A stretch of 64,000 bases of DNA from Balneolaceae bacterium (GTDB lineage: Bacteria; Bacteroidota; Rhodothermia; Balneolales; Balneolaceae): the NCBI GenBank assembly GCA_020832285.1, contig JAFIFB010000024.1, positions 62,001 through 126,000 of the forward strand, read 5' to 3'. A model generated the notes under the pieces. It made no database searches. It saw only the letters and a program-made list of their open reading frames with translations, and was not told where the DNA came from. The translations under genes and the position numbers were made by a program. Positions 1 to 9,339 of this stretch are shown here, piece by piece (position 1 is the stretch's first letter; each line of letters starts with the position of its first letter).

Positions 1-1
1 T

Positions 2-1051
2 TCACTTGCTGGTTATGCCCTCATTGCGATTGGCGACCGTCCGGCACCCTATGCGGCCTTTCGGTATCTGATCATTGGTACCGCAGGCGGAACACTCTAC
101 CTGCTCGGTGTCGGCTTTATGTATACCGTAACAGGTACGCTGAATATTATTGATATGGCAGCGATGTTGCCTATGCTATATGAAAGCAACGCTGTTTTTG
201 CAGCACTGATTCTGATGATTGTAGGAATTGGGGTTAAAGCAGCCCTGTTTCCAATGCACGGCTGGTTACCTGATTCGTACACCTACGCATCGTCCAGCTC
301 AACCGCACTTATTGCACCGATCGGTACAAAAGTTGCTGCTTATATTCTTTTCAGAATTATACTTTGGCTCTTCGGTATCGAAATTACTGATGCCGTTGCA
401 CCGATCTCCTATTTTGTGGGTGTACTGGCCTGTATCGGTATTTTATACGGTTCAATCATGGCCATTGCCCAGTCGGAAATGAAGCGGATGCTTGCTTACA
501 GCAGTATTTCACAAATCGGCTACATCATTATGGGCCTGAGTCTTGCCAATCCCTGGGGTTTTGCAGGCGCCCTTCTCCATGTACTGAATCACGCGATTAT
601 GAAAGCGTGCCTGTTCATGATCAGCGGACAACTGCGATTAAAGGAAGGCCATTCCGACATCAGCCGGTTTGATGACGGTTACCGCAAAAAGTACCCCTGG
701 ACGATGGCCTATTTTACTATTGCAGCCATTTCGATGATTGGCCTGCCGCCGCTGGCCGGATTTTTCAGCAAGTGGTACCTTGCGCTCGGAACCATTGACA
801 ACAGCAACTGGCTCTTTCTTGCAGTTATTCTGATCAGCTCGCTGCTCAATGCCGTCTATTTTTTCCGTGTGCTTGAAAAAGTTTATATGATGGATCCTTC
901 AAAAGGACAAAAGGAGCCGACTGATGCCAAACGCGATGAAGCCTCCGCCAGCATGCTCTGGCCTACCGGCATCCTCGCTGTGAGCCTGATTGTAATAGGT
1001 TTTGCCAATGCCGTCATCGTAGGTGTATTGCTGGATATTTTCCCGATGTAG
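2..1051 (+). CDS. Mrp-type antiporter subunit D-like protein (5' end cut off)
   Basis: Membrane subunit of the proton-conducting family shared by Mrp Na+/H+ antiporters and complex I (NuoL/M/N, MrpA/D). The frame is open from base 2, so the start lies outside the window. Visible family marks are the 'GVKAALFPMHGWLPD' segment with its conserved channel lysine, 'EMKRMLAYSSISQIGY' in the central half, and 'GLPPLAGFFSKWYL' in a discontinuous helix. About nine membrane segments remain. It is followed after 137 bases by a second and then a third subunit of the same fold, which points to an Mrp/Mnh operon rather than to a complete nuo operon; no peripheral-arm gene is seen here. It probably exports Na+ in exchange for H+. 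The exact subunit letter cannot be fixed without the missing N-terminus. Confidence 0.85.
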   Translation, partial: SLAGYALIAIGDRPAPYAAFRYLIIGTAGGTLYLLGVGFMYTVTGTLNIIDMAAMLPMLYESNAVFAALILMIVGIGVKAALFPMHGWLPDSYTYASSSSTALIAPIGTKVAAYILFRIILWLFGIEITDAVAPISYFVGVLACIGILYGSIMAIAQSEMKRMLAYSSISQIGYIIMGLSLANPWGFAGALLHVLNHAIMKACLFMISGQLRLKEGHSDISRFDDGYRKKYPWTMAYFTIAAISMIGLPPLAGFFSKWYLALGTIDNSNWLFLAVILISSLLNAVYFFRVLEKVYMMDPSKGQKEPTDAKRDEASASMLWPTGILAVSLIVIGFANAVIVGVLLDIFPM

Positions 1052-1188
1052 TGAGTTTGACAGTTTACAACTGACATTTCAACTTCGGATCAGACTTGTA
1101 ACTGTCAACCGCCTGATGTCAGCTTTTTGAGTAGACAATTTGAAAAAAGATTTCTGAAATAAAAGACATTAAACCTTAAACAAATCCG

Positions 1189-2676
1189 ATGGATCTTTCC
1201 CTCGTACCTTTATTGGCAGTTCTTGTTTCGCTTATAGCGGTGGTACCGATCCTGCTGAGTTCAACCAAACCAAATCTGCGGGAGTTCTGGACAATACTTG
1301 CCGCAGCGATCAAATTCGGGCTGGTTTTACTGCTTCTTCCCGGTGCTCTCGAAGGAGAGTCGGTAGAACTGCACCTTGTAGACCTGGCTCCCGGCTTGCC
1401 GCTGGCACTCAAAGCTGACCCGTTGGGTGTTTTCTTTGCTGTCATTGCCTCCGGTCTTTGGATTTTCACATCATTTTATTCCATCGGATATGTTCGCGGT
1501 GCAGGAGAGCATAAACAAACACGCTATTTTGCCAGCTTTGCTGTCTGTCTTTCTGCCACTATCGGTATCGCATTCTCTGCTAACCTGCTCACTTTTATTC
1601 TCTTCTACGAAATGCTTACTGTGGCCACCTACCCTCTCGTTATTCACAACGAGAAAAAAGAGGCTGTGGATGCCGGGCGGAAGTATCTTGCTTTCACACT
1701 CACAGCCGGCCTTCTCCTGGTTGCTGCCTCAGCGATGGTTTATCACTACACCGGCACGATTGATTTCACACCGGGTGGTGTATTTGATGGAGTTGAACTT
1801 CCACACACAGCCATGCTCGTACTGTTTATTATGTTCCTCGGGGCCGTTGGTGTCAAAGCAGGTATTATGCCCATTCACGGCTGGCTTCCTGCTGCAATGG
1901 CCGCACCAACTCCGGTAAGTGCCTTGCTTCACGCTGTAGCAGTTGTAAAATCGGGTGTATTCGCAGTACTCCGTGTTGTCGGGTATGTGTTCGGCACAGA
2001 TGTAATGGGTGATTACAACCTCAACGATATTTTAATAATACTGGCAGGAACCACTATCATCCTGGCTTCACTTATTGCATTTAACCAGGACAACCTGAAA
2101 CGGCGGCTGGCTTACTCAACCGTAGGACACCTTTCATACATCGTGCTGGGAATAGCCCTGCTCACTCCTATCGGGATGACAGGCGGAATCATGCACATCG
2201 CTGCTCACGCCACCATGAAAATCACCCTCTTTTTCTGTGCCGGAGCGATTTATGTAAACCTTCACCGAACGGAAATCAGCAACCTGAACGGAATAGCCAA
2301 AGTGATGCCCTGGACGATGGGCTCTTTCGCCATAGGTTCGATGGGACTGGCGGGCATCCCTCCTATCAACGGGTTTTTCAGTAAATGGAACCTGGCACTC
2401 GGTTCCCTGGAGGGAGATATGATCATTCCCGTTATAGTGCTGGTGGTGAGCGGACTTTTGAACGTTGGCTATTTCTTCCCGATTCTATACCGGGCCTACT
2501 TCAAACCGGGCGAAGGACTTAAAAAATATGGCGAGGCATCCCCGTTAATGGTCGTTCCTATCGTGATTACGGCTGCACTCTCAGTACTTTTCGGCCTGTT
2601 TCCGAACCTCTTTTTCAACTTTTTTGATCTGGCCGTGGATATCAGTTCAACCCTTTTTAATAACGGATCCCCATGA
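1189..2676 (+). CDS. Mrp-type antiporter subunit D-like protein
   Basis: A complete 495-residue proton-channel subunit with roughly 13-14 predicted membrane helices from the N-terminus on. Conserved polar residues of the family are visible: the TM5 glutamate in 'FYEMLTVATYPLV', the lysine in 'GVKAGIMPIHGWLP', the histidine/lysine stretch 'LLHAVAVVKSGVFAVLR', and 'NLKRRLAYSTVGHLSY'. The discontinuous-helix motif 'GIPPINGFFSKWNL' lies near residue 395. Its TGA stop overlaps the next start in ATGA, so it is probably translationally coupled to the small membrane gene. Its length is usual for MrpD, but MrpA-like or hydrogenase-associated paralogues have the same fold. Assignment to the family is secure and the subunit letter is not. 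Confidence 0.88.
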   Translation: MDLSLVPLLAVLVSLIAVVPILLSSTKPNLREFWTILAAAIKFGLVLLLLPGALEGESVELHLVDLAPGLPLALKADPLGVFFAVIASGLWIFTSFYSIGYVRGAGEHKQTRYFASFAVCLSATIGIAFSANLLTFILFYEMLTVATYPLVIHNEKKEAVDAGRKYLAFTLTAGLLLVAASAMVYHYTGTIDFTPGGVFDGVELPHTAMLVLFIMFLGAVGVKAGIMPIHGWLPAAMAAPTPVSALLHAVAVVKSGVFAVLRVVGYVFGTDVMGDYNLNDILIILAGTTIILASLIAFNQDNLKRRLAYSTVGHLSYIVLGIALLTPIGMTGGIMHIAAHATMKITLFFCAGAIYVNLHRTEISNLNGIAKVMPWTMGSFAIGSMGLAGIPPINGFFSKWNLALGSLEGDMIIPVIVLVVSGLLNVGYFFPILYRAYFKPGEGLKKYGEASPLMVVPIVITAALSVLFGLFPNLFFNFFDLAVDISSTLFNNGSP

Positions 2677-2885
2677 AGAAAATCCATTGGATCATATTAG
2701 GCGTACTTTTTGTCATCACCCTCGGGTTTGAATTCACCGTATTGGCCGATTATGACAGCCACTGGTGGAATGCCATTCCCGCATTTTACGCTATTTTCGG
2801 GTTCGTCTGCTGTGCGGCTATCGTCTATGTAGCAAAATTTATCGCAAAAAATATTGTAAACCGCGACATCAACTACTATGATTGA
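2673..2885 (+). CDS. Small two-helix membrane protein of the antiporter operon
   Basis: A 70-residue protein with two hydrophobic helices (about residues 5-24 and 33-55) and a short polar C-terminus, 'IAKNIVNRDINYYD'. It overlaps the upstream gene by 4 bases (ATGA) and the downstream gene by 8 bases, so it is almost certainly a translated, coupled member of the antiporter operon. It does not resemble MrpE, MrpF or MrpG closely enough by eye to name it. The position between two MrpD-like subunits suggests an accessory or assembly role in the complex, which is inference from context. Confidence 0.75.
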   Translation: MKKIHWIILGVLFVITLGFEFTVLADYDSHWWNAIPAFYAIFGFVCCAAIVYVAKFIAKNIVNRDINYYD

Positions 2886-4593
2886 GTTTTTAACCATCCC
2901 GGGCGTCATTCTTATTACCGGTGCGCTCCTACTGCCGTTTCTGCCGGAAAAAATACGTCCTTCGGCGTTTTTGATTTTTCCGCTTATGGCCCTCTTCGTG
3001 GTCTTTACAAGGCCAGACGGATACTCGGTAACCGGCTCACTCATCGGCTATGAATTGGTAATGATGCAGGTGGACTCCCTCAGCCGTATCTTTGGAATTA
3101 TTTTTGCGATCACAGCTTTTGTTGCTGGTGTCTATGCATTCCACATGAAAGAGCTTGGGCAGCAGAGTAATGCCCTGGTCTATGCGGGTGGTGCCCTCGG
3201 TGTCACATACGCCGGAGACCTGCTTACACTTGTCATTTTCTGGGAATTGATGGCCGTAAGCTCAACCTGGCTTATTTGGGCGCGACGCACAAAAGAGTCT
3301 GATGGCGCCGGAATGCGCTACCTGATTTATCACATTCTTGGAGGGGGACTCCTCTTTGCAGGAATTCTCTGGCATCTTGCCACTACCGGTTCTCTTGCAG
3401 TTGAAACCGTTGCCCAGGAATATTCCATTGCTAATGTATTGATGCTGATTGGCGTATGTGTGAACGCTGCGGTGATTCCGCTTCACACCTGGCTGGCCGA
3501 TGCCTATCCAAAAGCAACCATTACCGGTTCGGTGTTTATGAGCGCGTTCACTACCAAATCTGCCGTCTATGTATTAGTGCGCATGTTCCCCGGCTGGGAA
3601 GTACTCATCTGGTTTGGCGCCGCTATGGCTCTATACGGAGTTATTTACGCGGTAATATGCAAAGATATTCGTGAAATTCTGGCCTATCACATTGTGAGTC
3701 AGGTAGGTTTTATGGTTTGCGGAATCGGAATTGGAACAGAAATGGCACTGAACGGTGCCACTGCACATGCGTACAGCCACATTCTCTACAAATCTCTACT
3801 CTTCATGGGAACCGGAGCCGTACTCTATGCAACCGGAACCAGCAAGATGGTACATCTCGGCGGACTGTTCAAAAAAATGCCTTATACGTTTGGCCTTTAT
3901 ATGGTGGGGGCTCTCTCCATTTCGGGAATTCCGTTATTTAATGGTTTCATCAGTAAAGGGATGACAATCGATGCAGCAGGTTATGCCGGAAATGAAACGG
4001 CTATGCTGATGCTCCTGCTCGCCTCTGTGGGTACCTGGCTGAGTGTGGGCCTGAAACTCCCCTACTTCACATGGTTCGACAAAACTGAAAATGATATCGA
4101 GGTGAAGAAGCTTCCCGTTAATATGTACATTGCGATGGGAATTGCGGCATTTGCCTGTATTTTTTATGGACTCTTTCCCAATACACTCTACACCTATCTT
4201 CCTTTCGAAGTAGATTATGAACCGTACACAATATACCACCTGGTTGAGGTGATTCAGATCAGCCTGCTCACCTTCCTTGGTTTCTGGCTGCTCAAAAAGA
4301 AGATGGCTCCCGAACTCATTGTTGCACTTGATGTAGACTGGTTCTATCGGAAAGCCGCTCCCGCTACCCGTTTGGTATTTGTAAAGAAAGTGGATGAATT
4401 TTTCGACAAAGTGGAAGAAGGAATCCTTGCCATCGCCCGTTGGCTGAGTGCAAAATTTCAAAACCCTATGGCTTGGCTTAATCCCTTCACCAAAAAAGGA
4501 AATGAAGCTTCAAACTACAGCCCGGCTATGGATGTAGTAATGAGCTTTATACTTCTCAGCTTTTTAATTTTTGCAATCGTCTATTTCGTGTAG
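2878..4593 (+). CDS. Mrp-type Na+/H+ antiporter subunit D-like protein, long form
   Basis: A 571-residue proton-channel subunit. Family marks are the TM5 glutamate in 'FWELMAVSSTWLIWARR', 'NAAVIPLHTWLADAYPKA', the conserved lysine in 'FTTKSAVYVL', 'IREILAYHIVSQVGFM', and 'GIPLFNGFISKGM' in the discontinuous helix. The C-terminal 120 residues are longer than in standard MrpD and run through an amphipathic stretch ('VKKVDEFFDKVEEGILAIARWLSAKF') to a final hydrophobic helix. This resembles the lateral helix tail of NuoL/MrpA in place, though the sequence is not obviously the same. It overlaps the small upstream gene and is the last gene of the operon: a hairpin repeat element starts 16 bases after the stop. 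Confidence 0.87.
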   Translation: MIEFLTIPGVILITGALLLPFLPEKIRPSAFLIFPLMALFVVFTRPDGYSVTGSLIGYELVMMQVDSLSRIFGIIFAITAFVAGVYAFHMKELGQQSNALVYAGGALGVTYAGDLLTLVIFWELMAVSSTWLIWARRTKESDGAGMRYLIYHILGGGLLFAGILWHLATTGSLAVETVAQEYSIANVLMLIGVCVNAAVIPLHTWLADAYPKATITGSVFMSAFTTKSAVYVLVRMFPGWEVLIWFGAAMALYGVIYAVICKDIREILAYHIVSQVGFMVCGIGIGTEMALNGATAHAYSHILYKSLLFMGTGAVLYATGTSKMVHLGGLFKKMPYTFGLYMVGALSISGIPLFNGFISKGMTIDAAGYAGNETAMLMLLLASVGTWLSVGLKLPYFTWFDKTENDIEVKKLPVNMYIAMGIAAFACIFYGLFPNTLYTYLPFEVDYEPYTIYHLVEVIQISLLTFLGFWLLKKKMAPELIVALDVDWFYRKAAPATRLVFVKKVDEFFDKVEEGILAIARWLSAKFQNPMAWLNPFTKKGNEASNYSPAMDVVMSFILLSFLIFAIVYFV

Positions 4594-4609
4594 AATTTTT
4601 TTGAAATGT

Positions 4610-4746
4610 AGTGTCGTGTCAACTGTAAAATTGTGAGAGAGTCATCAGACGAGTCGTTTCGGGATCATCCCAATCATCTACATTGGTATATTTTTTGAAA
4701 AACTCGTCAGATGACTTACCCGACGTTTTATCTTTGACATAACAGT
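4610..4746. repeat. MITE-like hairpin element, copy 1
   Basis: The left end reads TA|GTGTCGTGTCAA and the right end TTGACATAACAG|TA, giving imperfect terminal inverted repeats with TA on both sides. The interior is itself a long imperfect palindrome: 'gtcatcagacgagt' on the left answers 'actcgtcagatgac' on the right, around a 'gggatcatccc' centre. It matches the reverse complement of the copy at 57140-57278 at nearly every base. It begins 16 bases after the antiporter operon stop, so it may also end transcription. Confidence 0.8.
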
Positions 4747-4754
4747 AGTGCTGT

Positions 4755-4870
4755 AGTGTCATTTGCAAAAATGTAAGAGAGACATCGTTATATCTTTCGA
4801 CACAATATGCCCGACAGATTCATTTCATTGGTATCGAAGATATCAATGAAGCAAAATCTTTGATAAAAAG
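4755..4870. repeat. Diverged or truncated MITE-like copy
   Basis: Directly after copy 1 the sequence restarts with TA|GTGTCATTTGCAAAAATG and 'gtaagagagacatcg', which parallels the left arm of copy 1. The inner inverted pair 'atatctttcga'/'tcgaagatat' can fold. A matching right terminus was not found, so this is either a truncated relative or a chance likeness. Confidence 0.35.
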
Positions 4871-5115
4871 CTCTTTCCTTTTACCTCCCTTTTTTAGTTA
4901 TTGAAAAGTACACCTTAACCGTACTGAAATGATTATTTCCGATGTTTAATGTGATCTGTGCAGATTGGCCAAAAATCTGAATATGAGATCAGTAAAAGAG
5001 CTTTACCCAGTCTGTTTCTGAATAGAATAATGAGAGATCTCTTTTTGATGCCGGAATCTTGATGCAACTCCGGCATCAATCCTGCAATAATCTTTTCAGG
5101 TACTATGAATAAATT

Positions 5116-8100
5116 ATGAAAGTAGAGGGTCACCAAATCTGGATTACGCTGTTTCTGGCCGTTTTCATTGTAAGCGGATACCTTTACTACACGGTGCACA
5201 CAAATCAGATTCAACTTCAGGAACAGAGTATCAGGAGTTTCAGCCTTGCCAAAAATAATCTGATGAGCAGCTGGGAGAACTATAAAGTTCAATGTCAGTC
5301 AGATACAACACTCACACGCTCCATTTCGAAAGATGCAGACCTGAAGCAAGTGCTCAACTTTCTTCTCGATCAAATGCCTCCGGGAGATTTTTTTGATCTT
5401 ACCATTATTGCCGACAGTTCGGGAAAAATTATGATTGCCGAACCTGACATTCCTGTTGCCAAAATGCCTGTTGATGACAGTACAACAGCCGATGAAATCA
5501 AACTCGGTATTTTACAGTCAAATATGAACATCTCTACCGAGGATTACCAGGTATATCAGGCGCCGCTTACTCTGGAATGGGAAACAGATGATTGCATAAC
5601 CGAAGAAAATGAAGATGAAAATAGTATTAACAGCCAAAACGAAGAGGGAGTATCATCAGAAAGCCGGCAAATTATTCTCTACACAGCCCTCAGCCAGGAT
5701 GCATTAAATCAGGTACGCTGGCACATTCCATTCCTGACAGTTTATGTTTTACTAAGTTTGGTCATCTTGATAGTGGTTTCATATCCTATTATCCGGATTT
5801 TAGGGATGGGCCGCGGTGACAATTTCACAGGTGCACATGTCTATCAAACCGGACTTTCTATCATCCTGCTTTCTCTCTTTATCGGTTTTTCGATCTCTTA
5901 CTTTTCCAGCCGTACCGAAATTATAAAAAATCAGAAAAACGCCGTCCAATCGCTTTCCGATAAAATTGAGCAATTTCACAACGAGCAGATAAATTACTAC
6001 AGTGACCTGCTTACTGACTTTATGAAGTATGGAGCAGATGCCGTTCATACAGAAGATTTTCCATTCAAAGAGCTGATAAGTATTGGAAGGGATGGAAGGA
6101 TTTTAGATATATGGCTTTACGGTGAATCTGCTGCTGAACCGGATAGTTTTATACAGACTCTCCCCAACCTTGCCGAACGCCACTATTTCAGGCGTGCAGA
6201 TACTGAAAGCTTCTACCATGGCTCTCATTTTTCTTACTCCGATGGCAACTTTGAAGGAGTCATTAGTAAAAAAGTATCTCATCGCGAAAATCTTGCTGAT
6301 GATGATGTTTATATACAGGCTATCACATTCAGCTTTGATGATTTTGACCGGGCCGACTCTACCCATGTAACACGAACCATCTTTGAATCCATCAATTGTT
6401 TGGACATTCAATCCGGGATTGAATCCATCCAATTAAATAAAATTGGCCTTAAATATCTCATCATCAACAGGAATGGTGAGGTATATTATCAGTCTCCTTC
6501 CGTTAAAACCGCCACCTCTACCGTGCACGATGTAGTGAATCCGGCCCAGTGGAATGAGTTACAGGCATTGATGGCAAATAATCCAGAAACCAGCCAGCCG
6601 CTGGATTTACGACTCTCTTTTGAAGGACATTCATTTAATGCGTCTCTGCAGAAGCTGGCTGCAGAAAACCCGGCTATGAAAGAGGAATCCTGGCTTCTGG
6701 TTTTTGATGACCCCAACCTGATCGCATTTCGCAGCTATTCGGTGTTTATGTACTCGACTATTGGCTATTTTGTTATTCTGATCGTGTTTTTTGTGATCGG
6801 CCTCATTTTTTATCTGCTCCGGCCAAAACGACTTTATCTCTCTTTTCGCAGATTTAATGATTACCTGTTCAGGCCATCCTTTAAAAAAAGAAAGGAGTAT
6901 GTGATTCTGACCCTTATCATCTTTACTCACATACTCTTTTTTTGCATCATATTTTTAATGGACTTGCATCATTTCTGGTTGTTCATTCCACTTTTTGGAT
7001 TAACGATTACCTTCATCGCTCTCACCCGCCACATGCTGCTTTCAGGGTTTTTGAAAAATCAACGCTCATTTTCCGACTGGAAACTTCCTCTGGCTCTCGG
7101 TACTTTTTCACTGCTTATTACTTCTCTTCTTTTCCTGATGATCTTTTTTGGAATCACGTACACCTGGCTCACAATCGCTCTCATTATCATACAGCTGGCC
7201 TGGCTCTGGTTTCTGTTTTCATCGAAAGGTATTTTTTCATTCTCTTTTGTGAAAAATAAATCGGGATCTGTCATTAACCAACTGAGAGCATTCATCCGGA
7301 AACCGAAAGAACTCTATGCATTTGTCTTTGCATTCTGGGCTCTTTTGATCGGCATGATGGCTGGATATGCCATTCATCATTCTGCATTCCATTTCGAAGA
7401 TAAACTCTGGGAAATTGCAGTTGAACACACCACTGAAGAAGTTCAAGCACACAGCAGCTCAGACGGTTTACAATTTCTGCACAGAAACAGAAAACACAAA
7501 TTCTTAGACCATCTTGAGTATTGGCGAAGGCAATGGCTCTTCAATTATTCGGGAGTGGATTACCCGGTGATGGACCGGTACATCTACGCTGGTAGAGGTC
7601 AAATTTTCGATGCTTTCGATCATGATGGCCACACCCATGAGAATATTGACGGCCATGATCATGAAAAAGATTTCCTCGACAGAACTGTTATTATTCTCTC
7701 TTTTTTTGGAGGCTTTTTTCTGCTTTATCTGATCATCAAAAACCTTTCCCAGCGAATTTTTCTTACCGAGTACCACGATTTTATATCTGAGGATAACCCT
7801 GATCCTAAAGTAGAAAACCATACCTATATTCTGACATTAGATCATAAAAAAACTATGGTTTACCTGAAGGATGGTTTTCTGAAAAACAGAAAATACCATC
7901 TGTTAGATCTTTCTGCACAATCAGATCGGGAAAAAATTAAACTCTTTGAAAGCCGGGATTCAGTTGATGGCCTGCTGAATGATACCGACGGGCTTGTTTT
8001 GTTAAACGCAGACCGTGCCTTGATATCACCAGACACCATGCACAAGTTGACAGACCTGATTGCAGCCTCTATCAGGAGCAATAAGTTCTTGATACTTACC

Positions 8101-8865
8101 GGTTCAAAAAGTATGAAAGAGCTATCAGAGATAATTTCCGAAAAGAAAGATCAAGATCTTGAGAAGGCACTTTCCAACTGGCTGGATGTAATTTCCTCTT
8201 TCTTTACCACTATCATTCCCATAAATCATGGTTTAAAAATACCCTCAGAAACTCTTCAATCCAGTAAAAATAAACTGATTAACAAACTAAAAACCGAAAC
8301 TCAGTTTGGCCCACATACCGAAAAACTGACTGATTTACTTGAACAGATTATCAACAGAACTGGTACAGAGCGGTTCACAAAAAAAGAGTATGAGGCTTTT
8401 ATTTTACGTGTTCAGAGGCACAATAAAACGTTCTATCAAAATATTTGGGATCAACTCACTTTTCGCGAAAAACGTATGGTTCATAATTTTGCCAGGGAGG
8501 GATTTATAAATTATTCCAATATAGACGTACTCACCGAACTCCTGCAGAAAGGAATATTCAGGGCAGATAAAGAGTCTGAAGAGATGCGTCTTTTTAATCT
8601 CAGTTTCTGCAATTTTGCCACCCAGTCGGTTACCCAGGAGCTTGCCAGGTTGTTTAATAAAGACAGAAAACAGAATGGAAATGTGAGTCATATGAGAAAT
8701 GCGCTGCTCACCATCATTTTTCTAACCATACTTGCAATCAGCCTATTTGCCCCCGATCTCCCTGAGCGGTATATCGGCGCAATCAGCGGCGGGCTTGCAC
8801 TGATCAGTTCACTGGCGTCTGTTGCTGGTAAACTTTCATTGAACCTTCCTTTCTTTGAAAAATAA
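5116..8865 (+). CDS. Large multi-pass membrane protein with extracytoplasmic domains and a cytoplasmic winged-helix-like tail
   Basis: I do not recognise this 1249-residue protein. Seen: an N-terminal helix (residues about 8-26), a first outer domain (27-200), two helices (about 203-226 and 242-262), a second, Cache-sized outer domain (about 265-540), then a block of about seven helices (545-760). Next comes another outer segment with a histidine-rich stretch (about 834-850, several H-D/H-E pairs), one more helix (about 855-875), and a cytoplasmic region of about 310 residues. That region has an alternating strand/helix pattern with 'DGLVLLNADR' and 'FLILTGSKS' (about 900-1090), then 'LTFREKRMVHNFAREGFINY...LLQKGIF' (about 1110-1150), which resembles the winged helix that follows the ATPase in STAND/AAA-type proteins. 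No Walker A loop is visible. Two C-terminal helices finish it. The architecture suggests a sensor; this is inference. Confidence 0.8.
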   Translation: MKVEGHQIWITLFLAVFIVSGYLYYTVHTNQIQLQEQSIRSFSLAKNNLMSSWENYKVQCQSDTTLTRSISKDADLKQVLNFLLDQMPPGDFFDLTIIADSSGKIMIAEPDIPVAKMPVDDSTTADEIKLGILQSNMNISTEDYQVYQAPLTLEWETDDCITEENEDENSINSQNEEGVSSESRQIILYTALSQDALNQVRWHIPFLTVYVLLSLVILIVVSYPIIRILGMGRGDNFTGAHVYQTGLSIILLSLFIGFSISYFSSRTEIIKNQKNAVQSLSDKIEQFHNEQINYYSDLLTDFMKYGADAVHTEDFPFKELISIGRDGRILDIWLYGESAAEPDSFIQTLPNLAERHYFRRADTESFYHGSHFSYSDGNFEGVISKKVSHRENLADDDVYIQAITFSFDDFDRADSTHVTRTIFESINCLDIQSGIESIQLNKIGLKYLIINRNGEVYYQSPSVKTATSTVHDVVNPAQWNELQALMANNPETSQPLDLRLSFEGHSFNASLQKLAAENPAMKEESWLLVFDDPNLIAFRSYSVFMYSTIGYFVILIVFFVIGLIFYLLRPKRLYLSFRRFNDYLFRPSFKKRKEYVILTLIIFTHILFFCIIFLMDLHHFWLFIPLFGLTITFIALTRHMLLSGFLKNQRSFSDWKLPLALGTFSLLITSLLFLMIFFGITYTWLTIALIIIQLAWLWFLFSSKGIFSFSFVKNKSGSVINQLRAFIRKPKELYAFVFAFWALLIGMMAGYAIHHSAFHFEDKLWEIAVEHTTEEVQAHSSSDGLQFLHRNRKHKFLDHLEYWRRQWLFNYSGVDYPVMDRYIYAGRGQIFDAFDHDGHTHENIDGHDHEKDFLDRTVIILSFFGGFFLLYLIIKNLSQRIFLTEYHDFISEDNPDPKVENHTYILTLDHKKTMVYLKDGFLKNRKYHLLDLSAQSDREKIKLFESRDSVDGLLNDTDGLVLLNADRALISPDTMHKLTDLIAASIRSNKFLILTGSKSMKELSEIISEKKDQDLEKALSNWLDVISSFFTTIIPINHGLKIPSETLQSSKNKLINKLKTETQFGPHTEKLTDLLEQIINRTGTERFTKKEYEAFILRVQRHNKTFYQNIWDQLTFREKRMVHNFAREGFINYSNIDVLTELLQKGIFRADKESEEMRLFNLSFCNFATQSVTQELARLFNKDRKQNGNVSHMRNALLTIIFLTILAISLFAPDLPERYIGAISGGLALISSLASVAGKLSLNLPFFEK

Positions 8866-8923
8866 TTTCAAAGAAAGTTAACTTAGAGTTAGAGAGGATT
8901 TTGAACAAAAAACGGAGAAAACA

Positions 8924-9322
8924 ATGCCCCAAAAACCGGCCCCACACCGACGAAAAAGGAAAGAATCCGATCTTTCAGGTGATTATTTCATTCTTTTTAA
9001 TCTCCGGCACTTTCTGTTAATTTTCCTCCACTTTTTAATCATTATTCCACTTGTCACCGGATGCTACCATTACCGGGTGATTGCTCCAGATCCCGAACCA
9101 GCCACTGAATATGAAAAGCGAACCGTTCACTCACTGTTCTGGGGACTGATGCAGGCCAGGGATATCTCTGCCGATGATTGCCTCAGTAATGCTCTCGATG
9201 AAGTACGGATAACCACCAATCTGGGCTACTCGATTGTTTCTGTAGCTACGCTTGGAATATGGATGCCGATGGATATGAGGTGGCGATGCGCCAAGGAGCC
9301 TCTGATTGATGGTGAAATATAA
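8924..9322 (+). CDS. Bor-like lipoprotein
   Basis: A 132-residue protein with a basic N-terminus, a hydrophobic segment (about residues 28-45) and a lipobox 'LVTG-C' near residue 47, so it should be a lipoprotein. The mature part follows the pattern of the phage lambda Bor/Iss family: 'HSLFWGL', an 'ADDCLSNALDEVRI' helix, 'LGYSIVSVATLGIWMPMDMRWRCA'. Bor proteins are outer-membrane lipoproteins linked to serum resistance in E. coli. In environmental bacteria the role is unknown. The N-terminal extension before the hydrophobic core is long for a signal peptide, and no better internal Met is available. The next gene follows after 17 bases, so the two are probably co-transcribed. Confidence 0.7.
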   Translation: MPQKPAPHRRKRKESDLSGDYFILFNLRHFLLIFLHFLIIIPLVTGCYHYRVIAPDPEPATEYEKRTVHSLFWGLMQARDISADDCLSNALDEVRITTNLGYSIVSVATLGIWMPMDMRWRCAKEPLIDGEI

Positions 9323-9339
9323 ACCCGGGAAAATTCAAT

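Larger units (their letters stand above)
4594..5115. other. Intergenic region with MITE-like elements
   Basis: This 522-base gap holds one clear hairpin element (4610-4746), a weaker diverged copy beginning at about 4755, and then AT-rich sequence leading to the large membrane-protein gene at 5116. No coding frame worth keeping was seen on either strand. Confidence 0.6.

Noticed and set aside
2878-4593. Complex I subunit NuoL reading of the last antiporter gene
   Set aside because: The neighbours are further antiporter-like subunits and a small membrane protein, with no quinone-module or peripheral-arm genes; an Mrp-type complex is simpler.
5116-8865. Hybrid histidine kinase reading of the 1249-residue protein
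   Set aside because: No H-box, N-box or G-boxes occur anywhere in the cytoplasmic part.
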